Shown here: one piece after another, positions 8,805 through 15,897 of the stretch
How positions within the stretch are numbered: the first letter of the stretch is position 1
Layout of the letters: each line of letters starts with the position of its first letter
Assembly (NCBI GenBank): GCA_031421855.1
Contig: JANOPN010000071.1
Span: forward strand, 1 to 64,000
Length of the DNA: 64,000 nt
Source of the DNA: JAAFHN01 sp031421855
Lineage (GTDB): Bacteria; Pseudomonadota; Gammaproteobacteria; Burkholderiales; Burkholderiaceae_C
Direction: 5' to 3'
Position numbers and translations under genes: made by a program
Notes under the pieces: model-generated
The model's database searches: none
What the model was told of the DNA's origin: nothing
What the model saw: only the letters and a program-made list of their open reading frames with translations

Positions 8805-9111
8805 ATTTAAAGCTAATGCTTTCGAGGCCATGCACACCTCGGCGGCGGCGCTCCTCAAAGTGGGTGCGATCAGCAAGGCCACCCTGCGCGAATTTGATGT
8901 GAGCTGCATCGCGCAGCCCATTGAGCTGCAAGGCGATCAAATTAAGCAACTGCGCGAGGCGCAACGCTTTAGCCAGCCAATTTTTGCGTGCCACCTCAAC
9001 ACCAGCGCCAGCACCGTTCAAAAATGGGAAACCGGAGCCAAACGCCCCAGCGGCATGGCGCTGAAGCTGCTGGCGGTCGTGCAAAAGCACGGGGTGGGCG
9101 TGCTGGCTTAG
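8782..9111 (+). CDS. HigA-like helix-turn-helix antitoxin
   Basis: A 109-aa Xre-family antitoxin. The first half has the helical ALLKVGAISKATLREFD segment of this antitoxin group. The second half is the helix-turn-helix (IKQLREAQRFSQPIFACHL, then TSASTVQKWETG). The ATG at 8782 gives the length usual for partners of RelE/HigB toxins; 8830 is an alternative. The paired toxin upstream has two stop codons, so the antitoxin is probably an orphan. A decayed second copy of its last 40 codons lies at 10170-10277. Confidence 0.75.
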   Translation: MRADKGYEFKANAFEAMHTSAAALLKVGAISKATLREFDVSCIAQPIELQGDQIKQLREAQRFSQPIFACHLNTSASTVQKWETGAKRPSGMALKLLAVVQKHGVGVLA

Positions 9112-9261
9112 CCTTGATAGAGGAATCACAGCTTGCCCGAAAAACGGCGACCAACCGAAACCGCCGTCGCCCAAAATCACGAAACGGGGCGCACAGCGCA
9201 ATAATTCACCTTGAAAGAACTCGGGCTTTCGGCGCTTTACCCGCCGCCTACTCGCCGTTGC

Positions 9262-9480
9262 TCAACGTTTCGGCACTTTCTTTGGCTGGCCGAGTTTGCT
9301 CGCAAACCCCGTCACCCAGGAATTCAGCTCATGGTAATCCGCGCCGCGCTGCATTGGCCCTTGAACCAAGGCATTCTGGGCAAAGTCACATGCCAAAGGC
9401 AAGCAACCAGACGGACTGGAGAGGCGAAAGCCAATGTTGTTGTTGCGCTTGCTGGTGGCGTTGTTGAATCCGCCCGCTGA
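9262..9480 (-). pseudogene. C-terminal remnant of a SUMF1/FGE-type protein
   Basis: Reading leftward from 9480, the frame gives GGFNNATSKRNNNIGFRLSS, the typical end of a formylglycine-generating-enzyme-like (C-type lectin fold) domain, then about 50 unrelated residues to a stop at 9262. The rest of the domain is absent upstream, where a degenerate R1 copy sits at 9497-9537. It is a fragment without a start codon, though the coding frame is still open for 72 codons. Confidence 0.5.
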
Positions 9481-9496
9481 ATTGCCAACTTGTCTC

Positions 9497-9537
9497 CGTA
9501 TTCATTACTTTTCTTGCTATGAAATTGCTTTCAATGA
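9497..9537 (-). repeat. Dispersed repeat R1, copy 5 (degenerate)
   Basis: The plus strand reads TCTCCGTATTCATT, then TTGCTAT, the reverse of the R1 blocks ATAGCAA and AATGAATACGG. It abuts the truncated SUMF1-type fragment. The weakest copy. Confidence 0.5.
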
Positions 9538-9666
9538 GGTCGAGTCTGCAAAAAAACCAACGAGCCTGAGCATGCGCTGATGCCCAAAATTCTTTAAAAT
9601 CGTCACAAATCATTCAACCACCGCGCGGCATGGTGTCGCTCGGTGTTTGTTTTCTTGGAGAGTGGC

Positions 9667-9900
9667 ATGAGCGACAGCAACAGCGAATTTGGTGACGGCG
9701 CAGCCGTGGTCGGTATGGTGTTCACTGTTCCGCCTGCACTGCTCAAAATCCAAAGCCAAACCAGCTGGAAAAAAGCGTTCAATCAGTGGCTGGAAGACCA
9801 AGCCGACATCGCAGCGGCCAAGCGCTCAATCAAGACCCAAGCCAAACCCGGAGCCAAGTGGTACACCCTCGAAGAGGTGGAAAAAGCGTGTGGAATTTGA
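9667..9900 (+). CDS. RelB/ParD-like antitoxin
   Basis: A 77-aa protein starting at an ATG with a GGAG site 5 bases upstream. The family is not obvious from the N-terminus. The C-terminal stretch WYTLEEVEKACGI and its 13-bp overlap with a RelE-type toxin gene identify it as the antitoxin of that pair. Antitoxins of this kind bind the toxin through their C-terminus and usually repress their own promoter. Confidence 0.7.
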   Translation: MSDSNSEFGDGAAVVGMVFTVPPALLKIQSQTSWKKAFNQWLEDQADIAAAKRSIKTQAKPGAKWYTLEEVEKACGI

Positions 9901-10148
9901 TTGTTTCAACTGAAGCACAAAAGCAAATTTCAAAGCTTGACAAGCCCGTAGCGAAAACGGTTACCACCTACTTGCGTGAGTTGCGCCAACTGGACGACCC
10001 CACAGTCAGAGGAAAAGCCCTGGCAGGCAATCTTTCAGGGCTTTGGCGCTACCGTGTTGGTGACCTGCGCATTGTGTGCAAGCTCACACACGGCAAGTTG
10101 GAAATTCTTGCGTTGGCCGTAGGGCGGCGCGACTCAATCTATAACTGA
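9888..10148 (+). CDS. RelE/ParE-family toxin
   Basis: An 86-aa RelE-superfamily toxin. It shows the signature arrangement VRGKALAGNLSGLWRYRVGDLRIVC, followed by the final strand LALAVGRRDSIYN. RelE proteins cut mRNA in the ribosome; ParE relatives target gyrase. The GTG at 9888 is chosen because it gives the normal length and overlaps the antitoxin stop; ATG starts upstream would add 34 antitoxin-overlapping codons. The frame is intact, so the pair may be active. Confidence 0.85.
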   Translation: MWNLIVSTEAQKQISKLDKPVAKTVTTYLRELRQLDDPTVRGKALAGNLSGLWRYRVGDLRIVCKLTHGKLEILALAVGRRDSIYN

Positions 10149-10169
10149 AGCGTACGCACTTTGGCGCGC

Positions 10170-10277
10170 TACCTCAACACCAGCGCCAGCACCGTTCAAA
10201 AATGGGAAACCGGTGCCAATGGGCATGACGCTGAAGCTGCTGGCCGTGCTGCAAAAGTACGGGGTGGGCGTGCTAAG
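10170..10277 (+). pseudogene. Decayed duplicate of the HigA-like antitoxin 3' end
   Basis: Nearly identical to 8992-9108 (the segment for LNTSASTVQKWETGA through the C-terminus), with a deletion of about 9 bases at the AKRPSG codons and a changed stop. It has no start codon or N-terminal part. It must come from an ancient duplication or from insertion of the intervening RelBE segment. Confidence 0.8.
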
Positions 10278-10322
10278 GTAGCGGCACATAAGTTCAAAGT
10301 GTAAAAGCTCAAAGCTCAAAGG

Positions 10323-11477
10323 CTAACGCGACCTTGAAAATCGAAAACCAATTAGGCTGCTACTGCCGCCGGTATAGATGTCAATTCGTCGCGCAGACCG
10401 CAGATCATTCAAATCGTTGTACCACGAACCGCCACGCAACACCCGCACGCCGCAATTTTCGGCAGTCCACGCACTGCCATCGGAGGGTGTACCGGTGTAG
10501 CCGTTCCTCCCACAATCTTGTGTCCACTTCCACACGTTGCCGTGCATATCGTGCAAGCCAAAGGCATTGGCAGCAAAATTACCCACCGGGGTGGTTTCCC
10601 CATATTTTCGATTGCTCGGCGTGCAGTTTTCAAAGCGACTAGCGTCATTAAAATTAGCTTGCTCGGTGGTGATGCAGGCCCCGGTGGAGTAGTTTTCCCC
10701 TTTGGCACCTGCCCTGGCTGCGTACTCCCACTCAGCCTCAGTAGGCAGGCGAAAAGCTTGGCTGCTGCCTTTTTCTGTATTCAACCAAGAGATGAACTGC
10801 TGCGCGTCGCTCCAACTCACGTTCATCACGGGGCGCGCACCTCGGCCCCAACCGCTATCGTCCGGAAAGTGGCTACACCCACCAACCGCCACACACGCAT
10901 CCCACTGGTCAAAAGTGACTTCAAATTTGCCCACGTCAAACGAACGCACTTGAACTTGGTGCACGGGCTTTTCGTCAGACAAGCCATTGCTGCTGCCCAT
11001 TTGGAATGAGCCGGCTGGGATGGTGACCATTTGTGCGTTGATTTGGGCCACCATTCGAGCGGCGCCTTCGCGAGTTACCGCATCCTTTCGGGCCTGCGCC
11101 GCCGCCGTCAAGCCGCACGCGGCTGTCAATGCCACGTCACTGGCGGTATCGGCCGATACAAACACAATCTCACTGCCCGAGCACTGCTCATCGCCCTTCA
11201 CCTCTCGCACCTCCACCTTGTGTTCACCGGGCTTGAGCTGAATGCGGAATTTGCCGCCTTTAGCGTTTGGCGTGTTGCCCCGGAGCGCACCATTCACAAA
11301 CACAGGCATGCCTTTGGGCTCGCTGGTAATGCTCACAGCGCCACATTCAGCCAAGGCGCTGCAGGCCGAACCAAACCAGGCGATTGGGCTCAAGGCAATT
11401 GCGCACAGGGCAATTACAGCCAGGGCAATTGCGCCCAATGCAATCGCCAATGTGGTGGATTTCAAGCGGATGAACAT
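10323..11477 (-). CDS. Membrane-anchored PEGA and SUMF1/FGE-domain protein
   Basis: A 384-aa protein. An N-terminal hydrophobic anchor is built of five pentapeptide-like units (AIALG, AIALA, VIALC, AIALS, PIAWF). A PEGA-type segment follows (VSITSEPKGMPVFVNG). The C-terminal SUMF1/formylglycine-generating-enzyme-like domain shows MVTIPAGSFQMGS, RLPTEAEWEYAAR, GLHDMHGNVWKW and RVLRGGSWYND. True FGE enzymes need active-site cysteines; no such pair is evident, so a binding or structural role is as likely. The start at 11477 (ATG) puts the anchor first; the longer reading to 11645 adds nothing recognisable. It stands alone among toxin-antitoxin genes. Confidence 0.8.
   Translation of the reverse strand: MFIRLKSTTLAIALGAIALAVIALCAIALSPIAWFGSACSALAECGAVSITSEPKGMPVFVNGALRGNTPNAKGGKFRIQLKPGEHKVEVREVKGDEQCSGSEIVFVSADTASDVALTAACGLTAAAQARKDAVTREGAARMVAQINAQMVTIPAGSFQMGSSNGLSDEKPVHQVQVRSFDVGKFEVTFDQWDACVAVGGCSHFPDDSGWGRGARPVMNVSWSDAQQFISWLNTEKGSSQAFRLPTEAEWEYAARAGAKGENYSTGACITTEQANFNDASRFENCTPSNRKYGETTPVGNFAANAFGLHDMHGNVWKWTQDCGRNGYTGTPSDGSAWTAENCGVRVLRGGSWYNDLNDLRSARRIDIYTGGSSSLIGFRFSRSR
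11379..11453. repeat. 15-bp tandem repeat, five degenerate units
   Basis: Units start at 11379, 11394, 11409, 11424 and 11439, each beginning GGCRATT or TGCAATC. The period of 15 bp keeps the frame and encodes the repeated Ile-Ala-Leu pentapeptides of the membrane anchor in the gene at 10323-11477. Confidence 0.75.
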
Positions 11478-11671
11478 GCTGGGATTCCCTTTTAAATTTG
11501 GCGACAGACCGCTGCCGCAAACTGCAACTTTACGAAGTGCAGAACCGGCCCCGCCCATCTGACTGCCCGGGTTTGCTGGCTGTTGGTGGCTGAATCTGCA
11601 TTCAGCGCAATGCAGGCAATCAGTCGATCCGGGTAAACCACCCAATTGACCCGCTCAATTGACCCAACCAA

Positions 11672-12085
11672 TTAAACCGCCCAGTTTTCAATCCGCAAGC
11701 CTTTCACCCGTTCAAACTCCCGGGTGTTGTTGGTCACCAGGGTGCAGTCATCGGCCAGGGCATGGGCGGCGATCCACAAGTCGTTTGCAGCGATGGTTTG
11801 GCCCGCTGTTTTGAGCGCATGGGCATGCGTGGCGTGGTGAGCGCAGAGTTCGTGCGTGGCCGCGTACCGCACAGGCACCACTTGGGCAATGGCCTCGTAG
11901 GCTTGCGCGGTTTGCGGCTTTCGCGAGCTGCCTTCCAGCCCACGCAGCAGTTCGGCCCAGGTCACGAAGCTCATGCACAGCTCGTCGTTCGCACCCATCG
12001 CGCTCATCCGCTCGGCCACACGGGGGGGCTGATTTTTAAGCACGTAAATCAGCATGTTGGTGTCCAGCATGTATCGCATCGGCAT
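11672..12085 (-). CDS. vapC: VapC-type PIN-domain toxin
   Basis: A 137-aa PIN-domain ribonuclease. Acidic active-site residues are visible at Asp8 (MLDTN), Glu45 (WAELLRG), Asp102 (ANDLWIAA) and in ADDCTLVTNNTREF near the C-terminus. VapC toxins cut tRNA or rRNA until blocked by VapB. Its ATG is 3 bp after the vapB stop, so the two are cotranscribed. An in-frame ATG at 12079 is an alternative start. The sequence appears complete. Confidence 0.9.
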   Translation of the reverse strand: MPMRYMLDTNMLIYVLKNQPPRVAERMSAMGANDELCMSFVTWAELLRGLEGSSRKPQTAQAYEAIAQVVPVRYAATHELCAHHATHAHALKTAGQTIAANDLWIAAHALADDCTLVTNNTREFERVKGLRIENWAV

Positions 12086-12088
12086 TAC

Positions 12089-12379
12089 CTAAAACGCTTC
12101 GCGCTCTTGCACCGGCTGCTGCTCAGCACGCTGCTGCTCAAGCGCGGCCACCGCCTCAGCCGGAAAACCCTTGATCGCCGCCAACATCGCCGCACCACGG
12201 TCTAGGGGCACATCGGGCAACGGCCGAATCACCACATCGCCGTTTTCTGCCCTAAAAATTTGCACCTGCGCAGCCGAAATCCGCAGCTCCTTGGGGATGC
12301 GCACGGCTTGGCTGTTGCCGTTGGTGAATGGGCGGGTGGTGATGGCGGACGAATGAGGCCGTGCGGCAGCTGTGAGCAT
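12089..12379 (-). CDS. vapB: VapB-type AbrB-fold antitoxin
   Basis: A 96-aa antitoxin with the swapped-hairpin AbrB DNA-binding core (FTNGNSQAVRIPKELRI and following) and an acidic, Gln/Glu-rich C-terminus that would occupy the VapC active site. The N-terminus is about ten residues longer than common VapB proteins, so a later start is possible. A perfect palindrome 28 bp upstream fits autoregulation by the VapBC complex. Confidence 0.87.
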   Translation of the reverse strand: MLTAAARPHSSAITTRPFTNGNSQAVRIPKELRISAAQVQIFRAENGDVVIRPLPDVPLDRGAAMLAAIKGFPAEAVAALEQQRAEQQPVQEREAF

Positions 12380-12406
12380 GTGAACGCTTTGCGGATGATG
12401 CTTGAG

Positions 12407-12421
12407 TGTACAAATTGTACA
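12407..12421. promoter_or_regulatory. Palindromic operator of vapBC
   Basis: TGTACAA-A-TTGTACA, a perfect 7+1+7 palindrome placed upstream of vapB. VapBC complexes usually bind such inverted repeats. The palindrome is seen; the binding is inferred. Confidence 0.6.
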
Positions 12422-12515
12422 TCCATCACGTCAGCCAGCAGCTTGCTCGCATGCGCAGCACACCCAAGCGCTATCGGCGGTATCCTCGCCCTTGCGACTT
12501 GCGCCCACCCACGCC

Positions 12516-13133
12516 ATGGCCCCGCCCCTGCTTAAACCCAAATTGGATGCCAGTGCCTTTCTGGACTGGGACAGCACGCAAACCATCAAGCACGAGTACA
12601 TTGACGGCGAGGTTTTTGCGATGGCGGGCGCACAAGACAGCTATGTGACGGTCGAATTCAATGTGGCCCTCGCCTTGCACAAGGCGCTTGCGGGCACGCC
12701 CTGCCGCTTGTACCAGAGTGACATGAAGCTGCGGGTTGAAGCTGCGAATTGCTACTTTTACCCTGACGTATTCGTCACGTGCAGCGCGGCCGATCGCGCC
12801 AATTCATCGGTCAAAAGCGAGCCCACCCTCATCGTGGAAGTGCTCTCCCCCAGCACCGCCGCGTTTGACCGTGGCCAAAAATTTGCCGCGTACCGACAAC
12901 TGCCTACCCTACAAGAGTACGCACTCATCGACACCGACAACCGCGTGGTGGATGTGTACCGCAGGGGTGCGGACGGCCTGTGGGTGCTGCACCCGTTTGC
13001 GCGCGGCGAAACCACAAAATTCGCAAGCGACGGCCTTGAAATGACGGCTGCCGACTTGTTTGTGCAAGTCAAAGACGAGCCTGTACTTGCCCCGCAGGTG
13101 ACCGCTCAGGCGCTGACCCGTTCCGCAGCTTGA
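12516..13133 (+). CDS. Uma2-family (DUF820) putative endonuclease
   Basis: A 205-aa PD-(D/E)XK-fold protein of the Uma2 family. Recognisable parts are KHEYIDGEVFAMAGA (40-54 region), the YFYPDVFVTC strand carrying the acidic metal ligand, and LIVEVLSPSTAAFDRGQKFAAYR. Uma2 proteins are predicted restriction-like nucleases of unknown role, often scattered in multiple copies. The ATG at 12516 starts just before the conserved core; the frame upstream to 12402 overlaps the vap operator and is not likely translated. Confidence 0.85.
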   Translation: MAPPLLKPKLDASAFLDWDSTQTIKHEYIDGEVFAMAGAQDSYVTVEFNVALALHKALAGTPCRLYQSDMKLRVEAANCYFYPDVFVTCSAADRANSSVKSEPTLIVEVLSPSTAAFDRGQKFAAYRQLPTLQEYALIDTDNRVVDVYRRGADGLWVLHPFARGETTKFASDGLEMTAADLFVQVKDEPVLAPQVTAQALTRSAA

Positions 13134-13248
13134 GCTGAATCACCCGCACCCCAACCCGTCGCTCTGGCGGGGCACGTCACCAGCAAATTGGCGACGCACG
13201 TCTGGATTTGAGGTGCGGGATGATACAAAAACTCAGTCGACTTTTATC

Positions 13249-13297
13249 AAAAATAATAGCAACAGAGTCAATGAATCTATAGACCAGAGGCCAATCT
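13249..13297 (+). repeat. Dispersed repeat R1, copy 6
   Basis: AAAAATAATAGCAACA, GTCAATGAATC, AGACCAGAGGCCAA. Intergenic, between the convergent Uma2 and ABC ATPase genes. Confidence 0.8.
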
Positions 13298-13322
13298 CAC
13301 CTAAAAATCAATCAAAACCAAC

Positions 13323-14102
13323 TCAACTGCCGCTCGCCATCAACCCCGCCGCCCGCTGCACCTCGACGCGGATGTCTTCCGTGAGTTGGGCTTTGAGGGC
13401 GGTGAATGTGGGGGTGGTTTTGACTGAATAGTGTCTGGGGTGAGGCAGGTCTACTGCCACGTCGCTTTTGATGCGGCCGGGTCGGGCGCTCATGACCACG
13501 ACTCGGCTGCCCATGAAGATGGCTTCGTCGATATCGTGGGTGACGAAGAGCACGGTTTTGTGCTGTGCCTCCCAAATGCCTTGCAAGAGCTCTTGCATCA
13601 GCTCGCGGGTTTGGTGGTCGAGGGCTCCAAAGGGCTCGTCCATGAGCAAAATTCGGGGGTTGTTCGCCAGCGCTCGCGCAAGAGCCGTGCGTTGCTGCAT
13701 GCCGCCCGAGAGTTGCTTGGGAAAGTGGTGCTCGAAACCCTTGAGCCCGACTTTGCCTAAAAACTCGTGCGCGATGGCCAATTGCTCAGCCAGTACCAAG
13801 CCTTTTTCACGCAGGCCAAAACACACGTTTTGCAGCACGGTCAGCCACGGAAACAAGGTGTAGCTTTGAAACACCATGCCCCGGTCGGGCCCGGGGCCGC
13901 TCACGGGTTGACCATCGAGCGTGATGCTGCCGCTGCTGGGCACATCGAGGCCCGCGATCATGCGCAACAAGGTGCTTTTTCCGCAGCCCGATGGACCCAG
14001 GATGGTGATGAAGTCGTTTTCAGCCACAACCAAATCGGTGGCCGACAGCGCTGTGGTGATGCCAAACACCTTGGAGACTTGGTTGACTTGGAGGATGCTC
14101 AC
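13323..14102 (-). CDS. ABC transporter ATP-binding protein (taurine/nitrate type) in the hut operon
   Basis: A 259-aa ATPase of the SsuB/TauB group. Walker A GPSGCGKST, signature LSGGMQQR and Walker B ILLMDEPFGALD are all present, followed by the switch VTHDIDEAIF. The start is GTG at 14102, whose bases overlap the permease stop (GTGA). The longer frame to 14291 runs antiparallel through the permease and is not coding. It is the last gene of the hutU-hutH-binding protein-permease-ATPase operon, so it probably powers uptake of histidine, urocanate or a related imidazole compound. The substrate is inferred from context only. Confidence 0.9.
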   Translation of the reverse strand: MSILQVNQVSKVFGITTALSATDLVVAENDFITILGPSGCGKSTLLRMIAGLDVPSSGSITLDGQPVSGPGPDRGMVFQSYTLFPWLTVLQNVCFGLREKGLVLAEQLAIAHEFLGKVGLKGFEHHFPKQLSGGMQQRTALARALANNPRILLMDEPFGALDHQTRELMQELLQGIWEAQHKTVLFVTHDIDEAIFMGSRVVVMSARPGRIKSDVAVDLPHPRHYSVKTTPTFTALKAQLTEDIRVEVQRAAGLMASGS

Positions 14103-14872
14103 AAGGTGGCCCAAGGAAACAAGCGGCGGTTGAGCGCCTTGAACGCAAAGTCGCTGCCCAAGCCAATGATGCCGATGACGATGATGCCAAAGATGATTTG
14201 ATCGGTGGCCAACAAAGACTGGCTGTCGGTGATCATGTGGCCGATGCCACTGGACGCGCCGATCAACTCGGCCACGATCACATACGTCCAAGCCCAGCCC
14301 AGCACCATTCGCAAGGTCTCGGCAATGTGCGGCGCGCTGCTGGGCATGAGCACGCGGGTGACGATGCCTTTGTCGCTGGCCCCCAGCGTATAGGCCGCCT
14401 CCACCAAATCCACACGGGTGCTGCCCACGCTGACGGCGATCATCAACACCAGCTGAAAGAAGCTCCCAATGAAGATGACGCTGAGTTTTTGGGCCTCACC
14501 GATGCCGGCCCACAATATCAACAGCGGAATGAAGGCAGATGCGGGCAAATAGCGTGCAAAGCTGACAAAGGGCTCGAAAAAGGCCTCGATGCCCTTGTAC
14601 GCGCCCATGAGCACGCCCAGCGGAACGGCGAGCAACGCCGCAATCAAAAAGCCACCCACGACCCGCCAAACGGTCATGCCAATGTCTTTGATGAAGCCTT
14701 GGTTGACCAACAAGTCAAAGCCTGAGCGCAGCATCATCACGGGGTCAGCCAAGAAGGTCTTTGAGACCAGACCACCAAACGTGACGGCTGACCACAAGGC
14801 GATGAAAAGCACAAAGAAGCTCACCCCCAGCACCACACGGGTGGCGGGTTTGACGGGTTGCAGGGGTCGCAT
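14099..14872 (-). CDS. ABC transporter permease (taurine/nitrate type) in the hut operon
   Basis: A 257-aa inner-membrane permease with about six predicted membrane segments. The EAA loop (LVEAAYTLGASDKGIVTRVLMPSSAPHI) that contacts the ATPase lies in the middle. It belongs to the SsuC/TauC/NrtB group. It sits between the binding-protein gene (27 bp upstream) and the ATPase gene (4-bp overlap). The transported compound is inferred from its place in the histidine-utilisation operon. Confidence 0.9.
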   Translation of the reverse strand: MRPLQPVKPATRVVLGVSFFVLFIALWSAVTFGGLVSKTFLADPVMMLRSGFDLLVNQGFIKDIGMTVWRVVGGFLIAALLAVPLGVLMGAYKGIEAFFEPFVSFARYLPASAFIPLLILWAGIGEAQKLSVIFIGSFFQLVLMIAVSVGSTRVDLVEAAYTLGASDKGIVTRVLMPSSAPHIAETLRMVLGWAWTYVIVAELIGASSGIGHMITDSQSLLATDQIIFGIIVIGIIGLGSDFAFKALNRRLFPWATL

Positions 14873-14899
14873 GGGCTGGCTGGGGTGCGTTGAGGCGGA

Positions 14900-15844
14900 T
14901 TACTTCAAAAAGCGGGTGTCGGCCAGTTTGCTCAAATCGGGGATGGATTTGATGATCCCGGCCTCCAACAACAAGTCGGCGGCCTCTTTGGAGAAGGCCG
15001 CGTGCTCCCCGGCAAAGAATTTTTGATTGGCAGCCCGGTCTTGCCAACGCAGGTATTTTTGGCTGGCTTCGAATTGCTCGCCGCTTTGCTTGACATCAGC
15101 GCCCATGGTGGCAAAACTTGTTTTGGGCTCTTTGGCAATCAGCGCGACCGCTTCAAAATAGCTGTCGGCCAGTGCTTTAGCGGCTTTGGCGTTTTCGGCC
15201 AAGAATTTTGGCGTGCAGCCAAAGGTATCCATCACCATCGGGTAGTCAAGGGTGGTGGCGATGATTTTCCCGGCCTCGGGTTTGGCGCGCACAGCGCTCA
15301 AATATGGCTCGTACGTCATCGCCGCGTCAATTTCGGCGACCCCGGCGATCATCGCGTTGGCGGCAGCTTGCGGCGACAAGTTGACGACTTTGACATCCTT
15401 GAGGCTCATGCCATTTTTCTTCAGAAACCAAGCCAGGCCAAAATACGAGGCGGTACCGGGCGCATCAGCTGCCACTGTTTTGCCTTTGAGGTCGCTGATT
15501 TTGTTGATGCCCGACTTGACGACCATGCCGTCTGCGCCGAAGCTTTTGTCAAGCTGAAAGATTTGCGTCGTGGCCACACCAGCGGCGTTCCAGCCGATCC
15601 AAGTCTCCACCGTGGTTGCTGCGCATTGGATATCGCCGGACGCAATGGCCAAGTGGCGGTCTTTTTGCGGAATTTTCTTGATCGAGACGTCCAAACCGTT
15701 TTTCTTGAAAATGCCCGCCTCTTTAGCCAGTGTGAGCGGTGCAAAGCCGGTCCAGCCCGACATGCCGATGGCGACTTTGGTTTCTTGAGCCTGCGCAGCC
15801 AGGCAGCCCAGTGCAACGAGCGAGGTGATTAACAGTTTTTTCAT
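14900..15844 (-). CDS. ABC transporter substrate-binding protein (NMT1/SsuA-like) in the hut operon
   Basis: A 314-aa periplasmic binding protein with a signal peptide (MKKLLITSLVALGCLAAQAQ, cleavage probably after AQA). The fold is that of the NMT1/ThiY/SsuA family: WTGFAPLTLAKEAGIFKKNG near the start, then GDIQCAATTVETWIGW and SDLKGKTVAADAPGTASYFGL. It starts 53 bp after hutH on the same strand. Known hut transporters are more often amino-acid permeases or polar amino-acid ABC systems, so this class next to hutH is notable. Ligand unknown, with histidine or urocanate favoured. Confidence 0.88.
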   Translation of the reverse strand: MKKLLITSLVALGCLAAQAQETKVAIGMSGWTGFAPLTLAKEAGIFKKNGLDVSIKKIPQKDRHLAIASGDIQCAATTVETWIGWNAAGVATTQIFQLDKSFGADGMVVKSGINKISDLKGKTVAADAPGTASYFGLAWFLKKNGMSLKDVKVVNLSPQAAANAMIAGVAEIDAAMTYEPYLSAVRAKPEAGKIIATTLDYPMVMDTFGCTPKFLAENAKAAKALADSYFEAVALIAKEPKTSFATMGADVKQSGEQFEASQKYLRWQDRAANQKFFAGEHAAFSKEAADLLLEAGIIKSIPDLSKLADTRFLK

Positions 15845-15897
15845 GAAGACTCCAAGTGGATGAAACGGACGGGGAACGAGCCAAACAACAGCGAAAT

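Noticed and set aside
9262..11477. A diversity-generating retroelement
   Set aside because: Two SUMF1-type ends are present, but no reverse transcriptase gene or template repeat was found in the window.
10323..11477. Sulfatase-activating formylglycine-generating enzyme
   Set aside because: The fold matches, but no sulfatase gene is near and the active-site cysteine pair is not evident.
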